From positions 21,502-85,501 of the forward strand of contig NZ_PVZG01000026.1 in NCBI RefSeq assembly GCF_003002065.1: 64,000 bases of DNA, given 5' to 3'. The translations under genes were made by a program, and so were the position numbers. Below, one piece after another: positions 1 to 7,441 of this stretch. This DNA is from Pseudosporangium ferrugineum (GTDB lineage Bacteria; Actinomycetota; Actinomycetes; Mycobacteriales; Micromonosporaceae). Every line of letters starts with the position of its first letter. Within the stretch, counting starts at the first letter, position 1. The notes beneath the pieces were generated by a model. The model saw nothing but the letters and a program-made list of their open reading frames with translations. It ran no database searches and was not told where the DNA came from.

Positions 1-649
1 CGTAGTTACCTCGGGCGATACCGCGATCAGGACCTGACAGAGCTGCACTGTCGGCAAGAATGACGAACGCATCCGCCGCATCGGCTATCCACTGCACCCC
101 GGGCGCATCTCCCGCGTCGTATGCCCATTCCGAGTACCATTCCCCTGGCACATCTGTGTATAGGATTTGCCTTGTATTGTCGAGTCCCATGTTTAGGGCC
201 ATATGCAGCAGTGCTGGCGTGCGATTGTCAGGTGCCGTCGTGTGCGGCGGGAATCCCCGACCGTGAGGAACCCATTGCAGGTGGCGGCCGATTTGATGCC
301 AACCGATCAATGTATACGAACCCGCGAAGCGGCTTCCGAACTCCCCCGTGCCGCGCCTGGCCGCCAGCCAATGTGCGGCGAGTAGCGTGGTTTTGCCTGC
401 GTTCGGCGCGCCAACTATCGCCACGAAGTGAGAGCGCCCAATCGCGGCAACCGCGGAAAGGTCTGCCAGGCCGAGCGCCAAACCCGACCATGGCAAGGGT
501 CTACCTTCCGTTGAACCGATGTTACTTGCCACGGGATTATCAGCGACGAAGTTGGGACAAGGTACCTGCCCCAATACGCACGCCGTATCGGGCGCGAAGC
601 ATGTAGTACGCGAACACTCTCCGCGCACAGCTAAGACGGGGGACATCAT
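1..649 (-). CDS. P-loop GTPase of a conflict system (double-GTPase-like), 3' end outside window
   Basis: Reading from ATG at 649 gives 216 residues before the window edge; the C-terminus is missing. Seen: a Walker A motif GAPNAGKTT at residues 80-88, a DVPGE segment at 166-170 in the position of a G3/Walker B motif, and four cysteines (12, 17, 24, 31) in the first 31 residues that could form a small zinc knuckle. The start ATG overlaps the stop of the upstream gene (ATGA), so translation is coupled. Known: GASH-family proteins are encoded beside GTPases named double-GTPases in predicted prokaryotic conflict systems. Inferred: this is that GTPase, the nucleotide-hydrolysing core of the system. 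Whether a second GTPase domain follows cannot be seen here. Confidence 0.75.
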   Translation of the reverse strand, partial: MMSPVLAVRGECSRTTCFAPDTACVLGQVPCPNFVADNPVASNIGSTEGRPLPWSGLALGLADLSAVAAIGRSHFVAIVGAPNAGKTTLLAAHWLAARRGTGEFGSRFAGSYTLIGWHQIGRHLQWVPHGRGFPPHTTAPDNRTPALLHMALNMGLDNTRQILYTDVPGEWYSEWAYDAGDAPGVQWIADAADAFVILADSAALSGPDRGIARGNY

Positions 650-1836
650 TCAGAGTCACCGAGCTGTTCAGGGGGTGATGTGTCGGCAAGACGACGCGCT
701 TGTAGATCGCGGAAGATAAGTACCGCCGCTCGACTAGCGGAAAGGGCTTGCCCAGGCGGCACCAGCGGCGTATCTACCGCCGATGAGATCGCGTCAATGA
801 ACCCTAGCGGTGTAGGTTCAGGCGAACCTACGAGTTGGGACGCTTGTTCTGCTTCAGCAAGTGCAGCGACATTCAGCTCTGCTCGCTTCGTAACATCCTG
901 CGTTAGGTCTGCAAGAAGATGCTCCACGGCTAGGGGAGCGATCGCCGGTACGATGCTATGAAGATCAACGGCAGCGGCGATAGCCGCATCGGCCACTGAG
1001 AGGTCCCCGTACGCACGTGACAACCGAGCGCTGAAGGCGGTCTGTCGCCACCAGAGCAATTCACTGCGAAGCAAAACCGCATTCACTCGCTGATCGTGGA
1101 CGCCGATTACCTCACGAAGCCGCCCGCCAAGCAGAGATACAAATTCCCTTAGCTGGGCGACGGAACGTTTATACGCTTCAGCTGACAGGATCTCCGACAC
1201 GCCCACCAACTGATCGACGTGACTAGCATAGTCCGCTTGCAGGCTCTGGGCAAAGTTGTTGTAGTTCCCATTTTCTTGGAGCTGCTGGGAACGGTCCCTG
1301 AGGGGTGTCTTGATAGCTATTTTTTCGAGGTCAACCTTCGCAACCGTCGGCATTCGCAATCGGGCTGCGGCTGGCGAAGGCTGCCACAGAGTCGCCACAG
1401 CTGGACTGACTGCGTCATCCCATTCCGCTGCCAATTCTGCGATAGGTTCCGCCCACCTACCCACAGGTAAGCACTCGACCGCGCTGCGCAATGAATACCA
1501 CGCTGCTTGTTGGAGTGCATCATCACTCGCAGCCGCCCGTGCTACTGCTGCTAGAACCAGTGCACGAAGAATCTCCGTGGGTCGCTCCGGGAAGGCGTTA
1601 CGAAATGTCACCCACTCATCAAGCAGAACCTTCTCAGCAGTCGCAAGTGGCGTCGCGGCAGCCGGCGTTGACGCGTCGAGCGCTGCGATGACTGCGTGCG
1701 GAATCAAGCCGCGCGACTTGCCCGCAAGCTCAATGGATAAGGCTTGTTCGGCCGCTCGGATGCGCTGAACGCGATCTTCATCATCGCCTAGTTCGGTAAG
1801 CAAGCTGGAGCGGAGGAGCGCTCCGATCACGTCCAT
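646..1836 (-). CDS. GTPase-associated all-helical (GASH-like) protein
   Basis: 396 residues, predicted almost entirely helical, with no signal peptide or membrane segment. The middle and C-terminal halves contain features I associate with the GASH family: a LDEW-x-FRN-x-FPE segment near residue 75, and LLWWRQ followed by a DLHSIVPAIAP segment near residues 255-300. Function is unknown; the family is defined by its constant partnership with conflict-system GTPases. ATG at 1836 was chosen because GAGGAAG lies five bases upstream; an in-frame GTG at 1869 has no such site. Its stop overlaps the start of the GTPase. The assignment comes from sequence memory and context, not a search. Confidence 0.65.
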   Translation of the reverse strand: MDVIGALLRSSLLTELGDDEDRVQRIRAAEQALSIELAGKSRGLIPHAVIAALDASTPAAATPLATAEKVLLDEWVTFRNAFPERPTEILRALVLAAVARAAASDDALQQAAWYSLRSAVECLPVGRWAEPIAELAAEWDDAVSPAVATLWQPSPAAARLRMPTVAKVDLEKIAIKTPLRDRSQQLQENGNYNNFAQSLQADYASHVDQLVGVSEILSAEAYKRSVAQLREFVSLLGGRLREVIGVHDQRVNAVLLRSELLWWRQTAFSARLSRAYGDLSVADAAIAAAVDLHSIVPAIAPLAVEHLLADLTQDVTKRAELNVAALAEAEQASQLVGSPEPTPLGFIDAISSAVDTPLVPPGQALSASRAAVLIFRDLQARRLADTSPPEQLGDSE

Positions 1837-2038
1837 GGCAACTTCCTCGCTGTTCGTCCCTTGCACCACGACTGAGTGGAGCTCGTGGAGACTACCAGCG
1901 CGTCCTGCGCGATGGTGTCATACACTCCTGAGCAACTGCACGGCGGACGAACGTCCTGAGTGTGCCTCGTCGACCGGCTCATGGGCTCAGACGCAACGAC
2001 GCTTCTACGTGATCCACACGACTACGCCAGCGTCTGCA

Positions 2039-2542
2039 TCATGTGGACTTGTAGATCCGGTACAGCCATCGCACCGACGCACAGTACCCCGCGAAGAGGC
2101 CAGCTGCCGATACTTTGTAGGCAGTCGCCAGGCTCGACTGCGTGATGATTACGAGCCCTGCCGCCGACGGGCCAACAAAGAGGACGAAGGCGGCCACAAT
2201 ACGCGCAATTGAACGACGCCTAGCGTTCTTTCCGACACCGTGACTATGCTCCCATGCACTTGCAATGGATGGAGGTAGGCTCCCGCGCAGGAAGTTCCTA
2301 ATGGCGCCGATTCTGTGATCGTTAGATGCGTAAGCATGAAGGGCGACGAAACCGACTGCAGGTACTGCCGGGATGAACCATAGATTCTTGGTCGTGACCA
2401 CCCCGAGGAACAGTGCGGCCACCGAGCCAATATAGGTTAGAACGTAGTTGTCCCTCAGCGCTATCCTCGCTGTTTGCTCCGCCTTCAACGCAGAGTACGA
2501 TGCAGTTGATAGGGCATCGGCGACAGACGCCTTAGGATCCAC
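2039..2542 (-). CDS. uncharacterised multi-pass membrane protein next to the GTPase system
   Basis: 167 residues, GTG start with GGTGGAA a few bases upstream. Hydrophobic stretches at about residues 37-70 (probably two helices in a hairpin) and 115-135 and 140-160 suggest four transmembrane helices, with a basic cytosolic loop (GKNARRRS) in between. The N-terminal 30 residues are alanine-rich and likely helical. I do not recognise the family. It lies 203 bases upstream of the GASH gene on the same strand, with the same lower GC, so it is plausibly a membrane-associated component of the same system, though the gap allows a separate transcript. Confidence 0.6.
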   Translation of the reverse strand: MDPKASVADALSTASYSALKAEQTARIALRDNYVLTYIGSVAALFLGVVTTKNLWFIPAVPAVGFVALHAYASNDHRIGAIRNFLRGSLPPSIASAWEHSHGVGKNARRRSIARIVAAFVLFVGPSAAGLVIITQSSLATAYKVSAAGLFAGYCASVRWLYRIYKST

Positions 2543-2938
2543 GATTCCACCGCTTCCAAGACTTGATTTATCCTATAGCAATCTAACGCAGCTCTGCCAT
2601 CCATAGGAAGTGCTGTCGGGTATCTCGGCGTACTATTTGCAGTACCGTCTCCTTCATGGTTAGCAGTGACGACGTACAGAGTTGGCATGGGATAGCGTCC
2701 TTGGTGGTCGCACTCCTATGACGGCTACGGTACTACCCTGCCGCTTGGCGAAGCCGATTCTTCACTGATTGCCGGTCGCATCTCATTCAGCCAGGATCGC
2801 TTCAGCCAGATCACTGCCGATTTGTTCTCTTCTGGATCAAGGCGCCGCGCAAGCGCGACGCGGGGCACTCGTGGGCACCCTGCGGGCGGCCTCCGGCCGT
2901 CCTCGCGCGCCCACGGCGCCTACGCCTACCGTTGAGCG
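2543..2938. other. gene-poor stretch in the island
   Basis: About 400 bases without a convincing gene on either strand. The left part is AT-richer and on the minus strand contains TAGGAT about 25 bases upstream of the membrane-protein start, a possible -10 box; no clear -35 is visible. The right part (from about 2840) becomes GC-rich, which may mark a composite junction within the element. Confidence 0.4.
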
Positions 2939-3358
2939 GTGGTCATCGATGACGATCTGGGTTCTGCAGGTCTCCGACTGGTTCACTTTGGCTACTCCCC
3001 CGACAGCGGTTCCCAGCAGCTCCTACTCCTCGACGGCAGCTACAAGGTCGGCTGGCTCAACTACGACATCTGCGCTGCATGCCGACGAGGGCACGTCTGG
3101 AAGCTGACGATCGACGACGAGCATCAGCACCAAGGCGTGGGATCTCACATGCTCGACGTCGTCAGGCAGCGGACACCCGGACTCCGATGGACTACCAGCG
3201 GCCAACGCAAGGAGGCTGTGGAGTTCTGGGCGAAGGTGGGCGCCCGCACTGGTCTCGGCTACCAAGCGGAGAAGCCGTGCCCCTGCCTGCAGAACGAGAC
3301 GAGGCCATGGCGCCGGCGGTTCGAGGCCTGGAGGCATAGGCAGGTCACCGGTCGGTAG
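2939..3358 (+). CDS. GNAT-like acetyltransferase, possibly 5'-truncated
   Basis: 139 residues. The central part reads WKLTIDDEHQHQGVGSHMLD, the strand-loop-helix of the acetyl-CoA pyrophosphate site in GNAT enzymes (Q/R-x-x-G-x-G/A type), followed by a typical FWAKVGAR helix-loop where GNATs have the conserved late strand. A stop codon lies two codons upstream of the GTG at 2939, and no ribosome-binding site is visible, so the gene is either leaderless or has lost its 5' end. The tail after residue 115 is rich in arginine and tryptophan. Substrate unknown. It sits in the island between the GTPase system and the attachment site. Confidence 0.5.
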   Translation: MVIDDDLGSAGLRLVHFGYSPDSGSQQLLLLDGSYKVGWLNYDICAACRRGHVWKLTIDDEHQHQGVGSHMLDVVRQRTPGLRWTTSGQRKEAVEFWAKVGARTGLGYQAEKPCPCLQNETRPWRRRFEAWRHRQVTGR

Positions 3359-3514
3359 CGGCCGTGACGATCGCCGAGGGTGTCCCTGTCCGGAGATCGG
3401 CACGGCGATCGCTGCCGCGCCGCTCCGCAGCTTGCCACCGAGTGACGTAGTTCCGCTTCTAGAGTCAGCCCAGCGCTGCCGTAAGGCGTCGTCGAGAGAC
3501 TCACACCGGTGGCT

Positions 3515-3865
3515 CTACCGCGGTTCCTCCGACGATGCTTTGGGCGGCACCAGGACAACGTGGGTGCCGTAGTCACGCGCGGCCCGGAAGAGGATGTCCA
3601 GACCGGTCTCATCGCCGTCAAGAGACCGCGCGAGCGGGATCCACCAGGACTTGGAGCCACCGTCGAAGTCGGCTCCACTGCTCTTGATGAGCGCGGTCTG
3701 CTCGCTGAACCTCGGACCTTCGATAGGCGCGGACCAGATCCGCAGTTGGTACCCAACGAGGTGATCGCTGTTGATGTCTACCACCAGCCCGAGATTACGG
3801 ACGTCGCGCGCCGCTTCGAGGTGCTCAGCCACGACCCGACGTATGACGCCAAAGCGTGGCCGCAA
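3515..3865 (-). CDS. hypothetical protein
   Basis: 116 residues from a TTG at 3865; a GTG twelve codons in is an alternative start. The composition is protein-like (ordered alternation of charged and hydrophobic residues, a WWIPLARSLDGDETGLDILFRAARDYG segment with two probable helices), but I recognise no domain and there is no clear ribosome-binding site. It points away from the GNAT-like gene. It may be an orphan cargo gene of the island or a remnant. Confidence 0.4.
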   Translation of the reverse strand: MRPRFGVIRRVVAEHLEAARDVRNLGLVVDINSDHLVGYQLRIWSAPIEGPRFSEQTALIKSSGADFDGGSKSWWIPLARSLDGDETGLDILFRAARDYGTHVVLVPPKASSEEPR

Positions 3866-4047
3866 ACTTGACCAGTGGGCTGACGCGGGGCAAGGCGCAC
3901 GGCGGAATCGGGCATACCACCCTCTGCCCGTGGGCCATTGGCGGGCCAGTAACCGTGATCAACAGAGGCCGTGAGCGGGCACGAGCGGGCAGTCAGTCAC
4001 CCATACTGAGCAGGCGATCCGGTCAGATCCACCCAGGCCGTAGCGAT

Positions 4048-4088
4048 CTTCCAAACTGATTACGCGAGTTCGATTCTCGTCGCCCGCT
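4048..4088 (+). other. attachment site: 3' half of tRNA-Gly(TCC)
   Basis: The segment contains the anticodon loop CTTCCAA, the 3' strand of the anticodon stem (ACTGA), a complete T arm (GCGAG-TTCGATT-CTCGT), the 3' acceptor strand CGCCCGC and discriminator T. The matching 5' half (acceptor GCGGGCG, D arm and TCAGT) is absent upstream, where unrelated sequence lies instead. Tyrosine-recombinase elements commonly integrate into the 3' half of tRNA genes and leave this duplicate. The intact tRNA-Gly and the integrase should lie to the left of the window. Confidence 0.8.
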
Positions 4089-4189
4089 CAACTCTGGCAC
4101 TCCCATGTCAGCCGAGGGCGCTGACCTGGGAGTTTCGCATTTTACCTGGGGGCCGAGCCCCCAGACCCCGCGGTGCGGTCGGTGCGGCC

Positions 4190-4640
4190 TCGCTGGGGGC
4201 GCGGGCTACCGGCGGACAGGCACCCCGGGCGCGGAACTCACGGGACGGCGGCGCGGCCCCCGAGCGCGAGCTACCGGCGGTCACGCACCCCGGGCACGGA
4301 ACTCACGGCACGGCGGCGCGGACCCTGGAGCCCGGACTACCGGCAGACACGCACCCCGGGCACGGAACTCACGGCACGGCGGCGCGGACCCTGGAGCCCG
4401 GACTACCGGCAGACACGCACCCCGGGCACGGAACTCACGGCACGGCGGCGCGGACCCTGGAGCCCGGACTACCGGCAGACACGCACCCCGGGCACGGAAC
4501 TCACGGCACGGCGGCGCGGACCCTGGAGCCCGGACTACCGGCAGACACGCACCCCGGGCACGGAACTCACGGCACGGCGGCGCGGACCCTTGAGCGCGGA
4601 CTACCGACGGACACGCACCTCCGGGCGCGGAAGTCTTGGT
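4190..4640. repeat. 66-bp tandem repeat array, about seven copies
   Basis: Unit starts are recognisable at 4189 (diverged), 4255, 4321, 4387, 4453, 4519 and 4585 (diverged); the copies at 4321, 4387, 4453 and 4519 are essentially identical. The array lies directly right of the attachment site and upstream of the HEAT-repeat gene. 66 is divisible by three, so long open frames run through it on both strands, but no start site or family resemblance supports a protein. The stretch 4092-4843 otherwise holds no gene. Confidence 0.85.
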
Positions 4641-4843
4641 GGTGGGTACGGCCTCCGTAGTGGCGGCAGCTCGGGTGGTCGGCGTCGCGGCCTCGGATCC
4701 CCGGGCTTGGCGGCCACCTGGGCATTGCGGCCACCCGGGCTTGACGCCGGCTCGGGCTTGGCGGTGGCGCCGGGGTTGGCGGTCGCCGGGGCTTGACCTT
4801 GACATCGTGGCAGGGTCTTGGGTGGGGGCCGGAGGTGGTTGGC

Positions 4844-5491
4844 GTGCGGTTGGTGGAGGGGTTGCGGGCCGGGGACGCTTCGGTACGGCTCCGGGCGGCC
4901 CTGGCGGCGGGGACGGCGCCGGATCCGGGAGTGGTCGACGCGCTGGTGGAACGGTGCGGGGTCGAGCCAGACTTCTTTGTACGGGACATGCTGAGCTGGG
5001 CGTTGACGCGGTTGCCTGCGGAGGTCACGGTGCCACGGCTTCGCGCGGAGCTCGCGTCCGGGAGGGGGCAGGCTCGGAGCCAGGCGTTGCACACGCTGTC
5101 CAAGATCGGCGACCCGGCGGGGTGGGCCGCGATCACCCGGGCGTTGCTGCGGGACGCCGACGACGAGGTCGCGCGCAGTGCGTGGCGGGCCGCCGTCGTG
5201 CTCGTGCCGGACGGGGAACGCGCAGGTCTCGCCCGGGAGCTGGCGTCGCAGTTGGGGCGCGGCGACCGGGAGGTGCGGCTGAGTCTGAGCCGGGCCCTCG
5301 TCGCGCTCGGCGAGGTGATCGAACCGGTCCTGGCGGCGGCGCTCGCCGGTGACGATCCTGAGGTGCGCGCGCATGCCCGCGCCACGGAGAGGATCTTCCA
5401 CGATCCGGATGCGGCCTTCGCGCCGAGCGTCGAGGAGGCGAAGCGCATCGTCGCGCTCGGCCCGAAGCGCGCGGGAGAAGCGGCACGCTGA
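4844..5491 (+). CDS. HEAT-repeat protein
   Basis: 215 residues from GTG at 4844, chosen because GGAGG lies eight bases upstream; an in-frame start at 4793 has no site. The sequence is built of helical pairs of about 30 residues with the PBS-lyase/HEAT pattern (for example ALHTLSKIGDPAGWAAITRALLRDADDEVARSAW and REVRLSLSRALVALGEVIEPVLAAAL). Such scaffolds bind proteins or nucleic acid; no catalytic motif is seen. The next gene, 158 bases on, is a MerR regulator that also carries HEAT repeats, so the two are probably functionally linked. Confidence 0.75.
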   Translation: MRLVEGLRAGDASVRLRAALAAGTAPDPGVVDALVERCGVEPDFFVRDMLSWALTRLPAEVTVPRLRAELASGRGQARSQALHTLSKIGDPAGWAAITRALLRDADDEVARSAWRAAVVLVPDGERAGLARELASQLGRGDREVRLSLSRALVALGEVIEPVLAAALAGDDPEVRAHARATERIFHDPDAAFAPSVEEAKRIVALGPKRAGEAAR

Positions 5492-5494
5492 CCG

Positions 5495-5646
5495 GCGAGG
5501 AGGGCCGGCAAAGAGGGGCCGGCAAGGAGGGCCAGCAAAGGAGACGCCGGCGAGGAGGGTCGGCAAGGAGGCGCCGGCAAGGAGGTACCGGCAAAGAGGC
5601 GCCGGCAAGGAGGTACCGGCAAAGAGGGCCGGCGAGGAGGGGGAGA
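5495..5646. repeat. 18/36-bp imperfect repeats between the two HEAT genes
   Basis: The intergenic stretch is almost wholly composed of variants of an 18-base G/A-rich unit (core CCGGCAAGGAGG or CCGGCAAAGAGG), several arranged as 36-base doublets. Every copy resembles a Shine-Dalgarno sequence on the plus strand; the last ones precede the ATG of the MerR gene at 5650, where GGAGGGGGAGA is the functional site. Confidence 0.8.
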
Positions 5647-5649
5647 CAC

Positions 5650-6651
5650 ATGCTGATCGGCGAGGTCGCGCGGCGGTCGGGGGTGAGTGCCCGGATGCTC
5701 AGGCACTACGACTCCCTGGGGCTCGTGCGGCCCACCGGGCGTACCTTCGGCGGCTACCGGGAGTACTCCCCCGACGACATCCGCCGGATCTTCCACGTGG
5801 AGAGCCTGCGGTCGCTGGGGTTGTCGCTTCGGCAGATCGCGCGTGCCCTGGAGGATCCCGCCTTCACGCCGTCCGCGCTGGTCGGCGACCTCATCCGGCG
5901 GGCCGAGGACCGGTTGCGGCGGGAGCGGGAGTTGCTCGAGCGGCTCCGTACGGTGGACGGCTCGGCGCCCGGTGACTGGCAGAGCGTCCTGCGGATCGTC
6001 GAACTGCTGCGCGGGCTGCATTCGGACAGCGCCGCGCGCCGGCAGCAGGCCGTTCTGGGCTCCTCCGAGGACGCGCCGCTGCCCACCGAGCTGCTGGCCG
6101 GGGCGGTTCTGGCCGAATCCGACCCGAACGTCGCCGGTGCCCTGCGGTGGGCGCTCGCGCGGGCCGGCGGCGACGGGGTGTCGAGCGTGGCGGCCGGCGT
6201 GCGCTCGCCGGACGCCGGCATTCGGCGGCGTGCGGTGCTGGCGATCGCGGAGATGCCCGGCGACGAGGCGACGGCTCTGCTCGCGGAGGCCCTTCAAGAT
6301 CCGGATGCCACCGTACGCCGGCACGCGGCGCTCGCATCGGGTACGCGTGGCGTCACCGCGGCCGTGCCGACCCTCGTCGCCATGGTGGTCGAGGGCACGA
6401 ACGACGTGGAGGCCGCCGAGGTGCTGGGGGCGCTGGCGGCGGAACCCGGCTGCGCGGACCGGATCCTGGCCGCGCTGACCGCGGAGCTGGCCGGGCACGT
6501 CGCGGACCCCGCGGTGCGCATACGCCTGACCCAGGCACTCACCGAGATGCCGGCGCCCCTCGCGCGGGGCGTCCTGGAGGAGCTGGCCGGCGACGACGAC
6601 CGGACCGTCGCCCTCGTCGCCTCGGCCCTGCTAGGGGTGCTGGAGGGCTGA
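5650..6651 (+). CDS. MerR-family regulator with C-terminal HEAT repeats
   Basis: 333 residues. Residues 1-70 are a MerR DNA-binding domain (LIGEVARRSGVSARMLRHYD, then the wing with GYREYS), followed by the dimerisation helix to about 110. Residues 120-333 consist of helical HEAT/PBS-lyase repeats (for example AVLAIAEMPGDEATALLAEALQDPDATVRRHAAL). Known: MerR proteins bind between badly spaced -35/-10 boxes and respond through the C-terminal module. Here the effector module is a HEAT solenoid in place of a small ligand-binding domain, which suggests a protein or macromolecular signal. The upstream neighbour is also a HEAT protein. Confidence 0.85.
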   Translation: MLIGEVARRSGVSARMLRHYDSLGLVRPTGRTFGGYREYSPDDIRRIFHVESLRSLGLSLRQIARALEDPAFTPSALVGDLIRRAEDRLRRERELLERLRTVDGSAPGDWQSVLRIVELLRGLHSDSAARRQQAVLGSSEDAPLPTELLAGAVLAESDPNVAGALRWALARAGGDGVSSVAAGVRSPDAGIRRRAVLAIAEMPGDEATALLAEALQDPDATVRRHAALASGTRGVTAAVPTLVAMVVEGTNDVEAAEVLGALAAEPGCADRILAALTAELAGHVADPAVRIRLTQALTEMPAPLARGVLEELAGDDDRTVALVASALLGVLEG

Positions 6652-6679
6652 GGCGACCGTTACGACCGTCGCGGTCGCC

Positions 6680-6961
6680 TCAGAAGGGTGCCGGCCCGCG
6701 GCCCGCCAGGGACACCAGCACCTGCGTGGCCAGCAACTTGCGCATGCCGGTGACGGCTACCTCGCCGACCCGCTCGTACGGGAGCTCGAGCTGAACGCCC
6801 TCGCCCGCCTCGCGGAGGTCGGCGGTGATCTCGTCCGGGCGGAAGGTGCCGCCCCAGCCCTGGAGACCGCCGCGCTGGTTGGTGCTCAGGGAGGCCATGC
6901 CGGCGACGTATGCCCCACCAGCGAGGATCAGTCTGGCCGGGCCCGAGTAGGTCGTCGTCAT
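6680..6961 (-). CDS. small conserved actinobacterial protein of unknown function
   Basis: 93 residues, starting MTTTYSGPARLILAGG. The ATG at 6961 is preceded by TACGGT with a seven-base spacer, a leaderless arrangement, which decides this start over a longer frame to 7057. The protein looks like a small beta-rich domain (PARLIL, FRPDEITADL, EGVQLELPY), with no signal peptide. No function recognised. It is convergent with the MerR-HEAT gene. Confidence 0.6.
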   Translation of the reverse strand: MTTTYSGPARLILAGGAYVAGMASLSTNQRGGLQGWGGTFRPDEITADLREAGEGVQLELPYERVGEVAVTGMRKLLATQVLVSLAGRGPAPF

Positions 6962-6974
6962 ATGGTCAACCGTA
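6962..6974 (-). promoter_or_regulatory. -10 box of a leaderless gene
   Basis: TACGGT (6969-6974, minus strand) ends seven bases before the ATG at 6961, placing the transcription start at or next to the start codon. Confidence 0.45.
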
Positions 6975-7101
6975 TCGGCTCCGCCGTCGTGCCCGGTCGG
7001 CGCATCCGCCGATCCGGACACCACGGCAGTTTTCGCCGCCGCCGACGACCCCGCCACCCGGCCCCACGCGCCAACCGGCCGCCCCGAGCCGCTCGCCAGG
7101 G

Positions 7102-7299
7102 TCAGCCGCTGCGGCGGTTGCCGTACTGACGGGGGCTCTGGACCGTGCCCGAGCGCATCGGGCGCGGGCCGGCCGCGCCCAGCTTCGGGTTCGCGGACTT
7201 CTTGCCCTTGGCCCGGCGGGCGGCGCGGTTGGCGAAGGGCTCCTCCTCGGCGGCGGCGTCCGCGGTGGAGGGTTCGGCGTCTGCGGTGGAGTCGGACAT
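7102..7299 (-). CDS. short basic/acidic conserved protein
   Basis: 65 residues: an acidic alanine-rich N-terminus (residues 1-22), then a lysine/arginine-rich stretch NRAARRAKGKKS and a tail ending RQYGNRRSG. Small proteins of this build are widespread in actinobacterial annotations without a known role; the basic half suggests nucleic-acid or ribosome contact, which is only a guess. GAGGAGAC upstream of the ATG supports the start. Confidence 0.55.
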   Translation of the reverse strand: MSDSTADAEPSTADAAAEEEPFANRAARRAKGKKSANPKLGAAGPRPMRSGTVQSPRQYGNRRSG

Positions 7300-7441
7300 C
7301 GTTGTCTCCTCGGGTCGTCGGCGCGGAATCCGCGATGTGCAGACGGTAGCGCAGATCGCCCGCGCCCCCGGTCAGCGGTGCCCCCGCGCCGGCCCATCCG
7401 CAGCCGGCCGCTCCCGCCCATCCGCAGCCGGCCGCGCCGGC

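Noticed and set aside
121..606. Plus-strand 161-codon frame at the left edge
   Set aside because: The minus-strand frame through the same bases contains a perfect Walker A motif and continues from the GASH gene.
4105..4796. Repeat protein encoded by the 66-bp array
   Set aside because: Open on both strands only because 66 is divisible by three; no start site, no family resemblance and arginine-rich composition in all frames.
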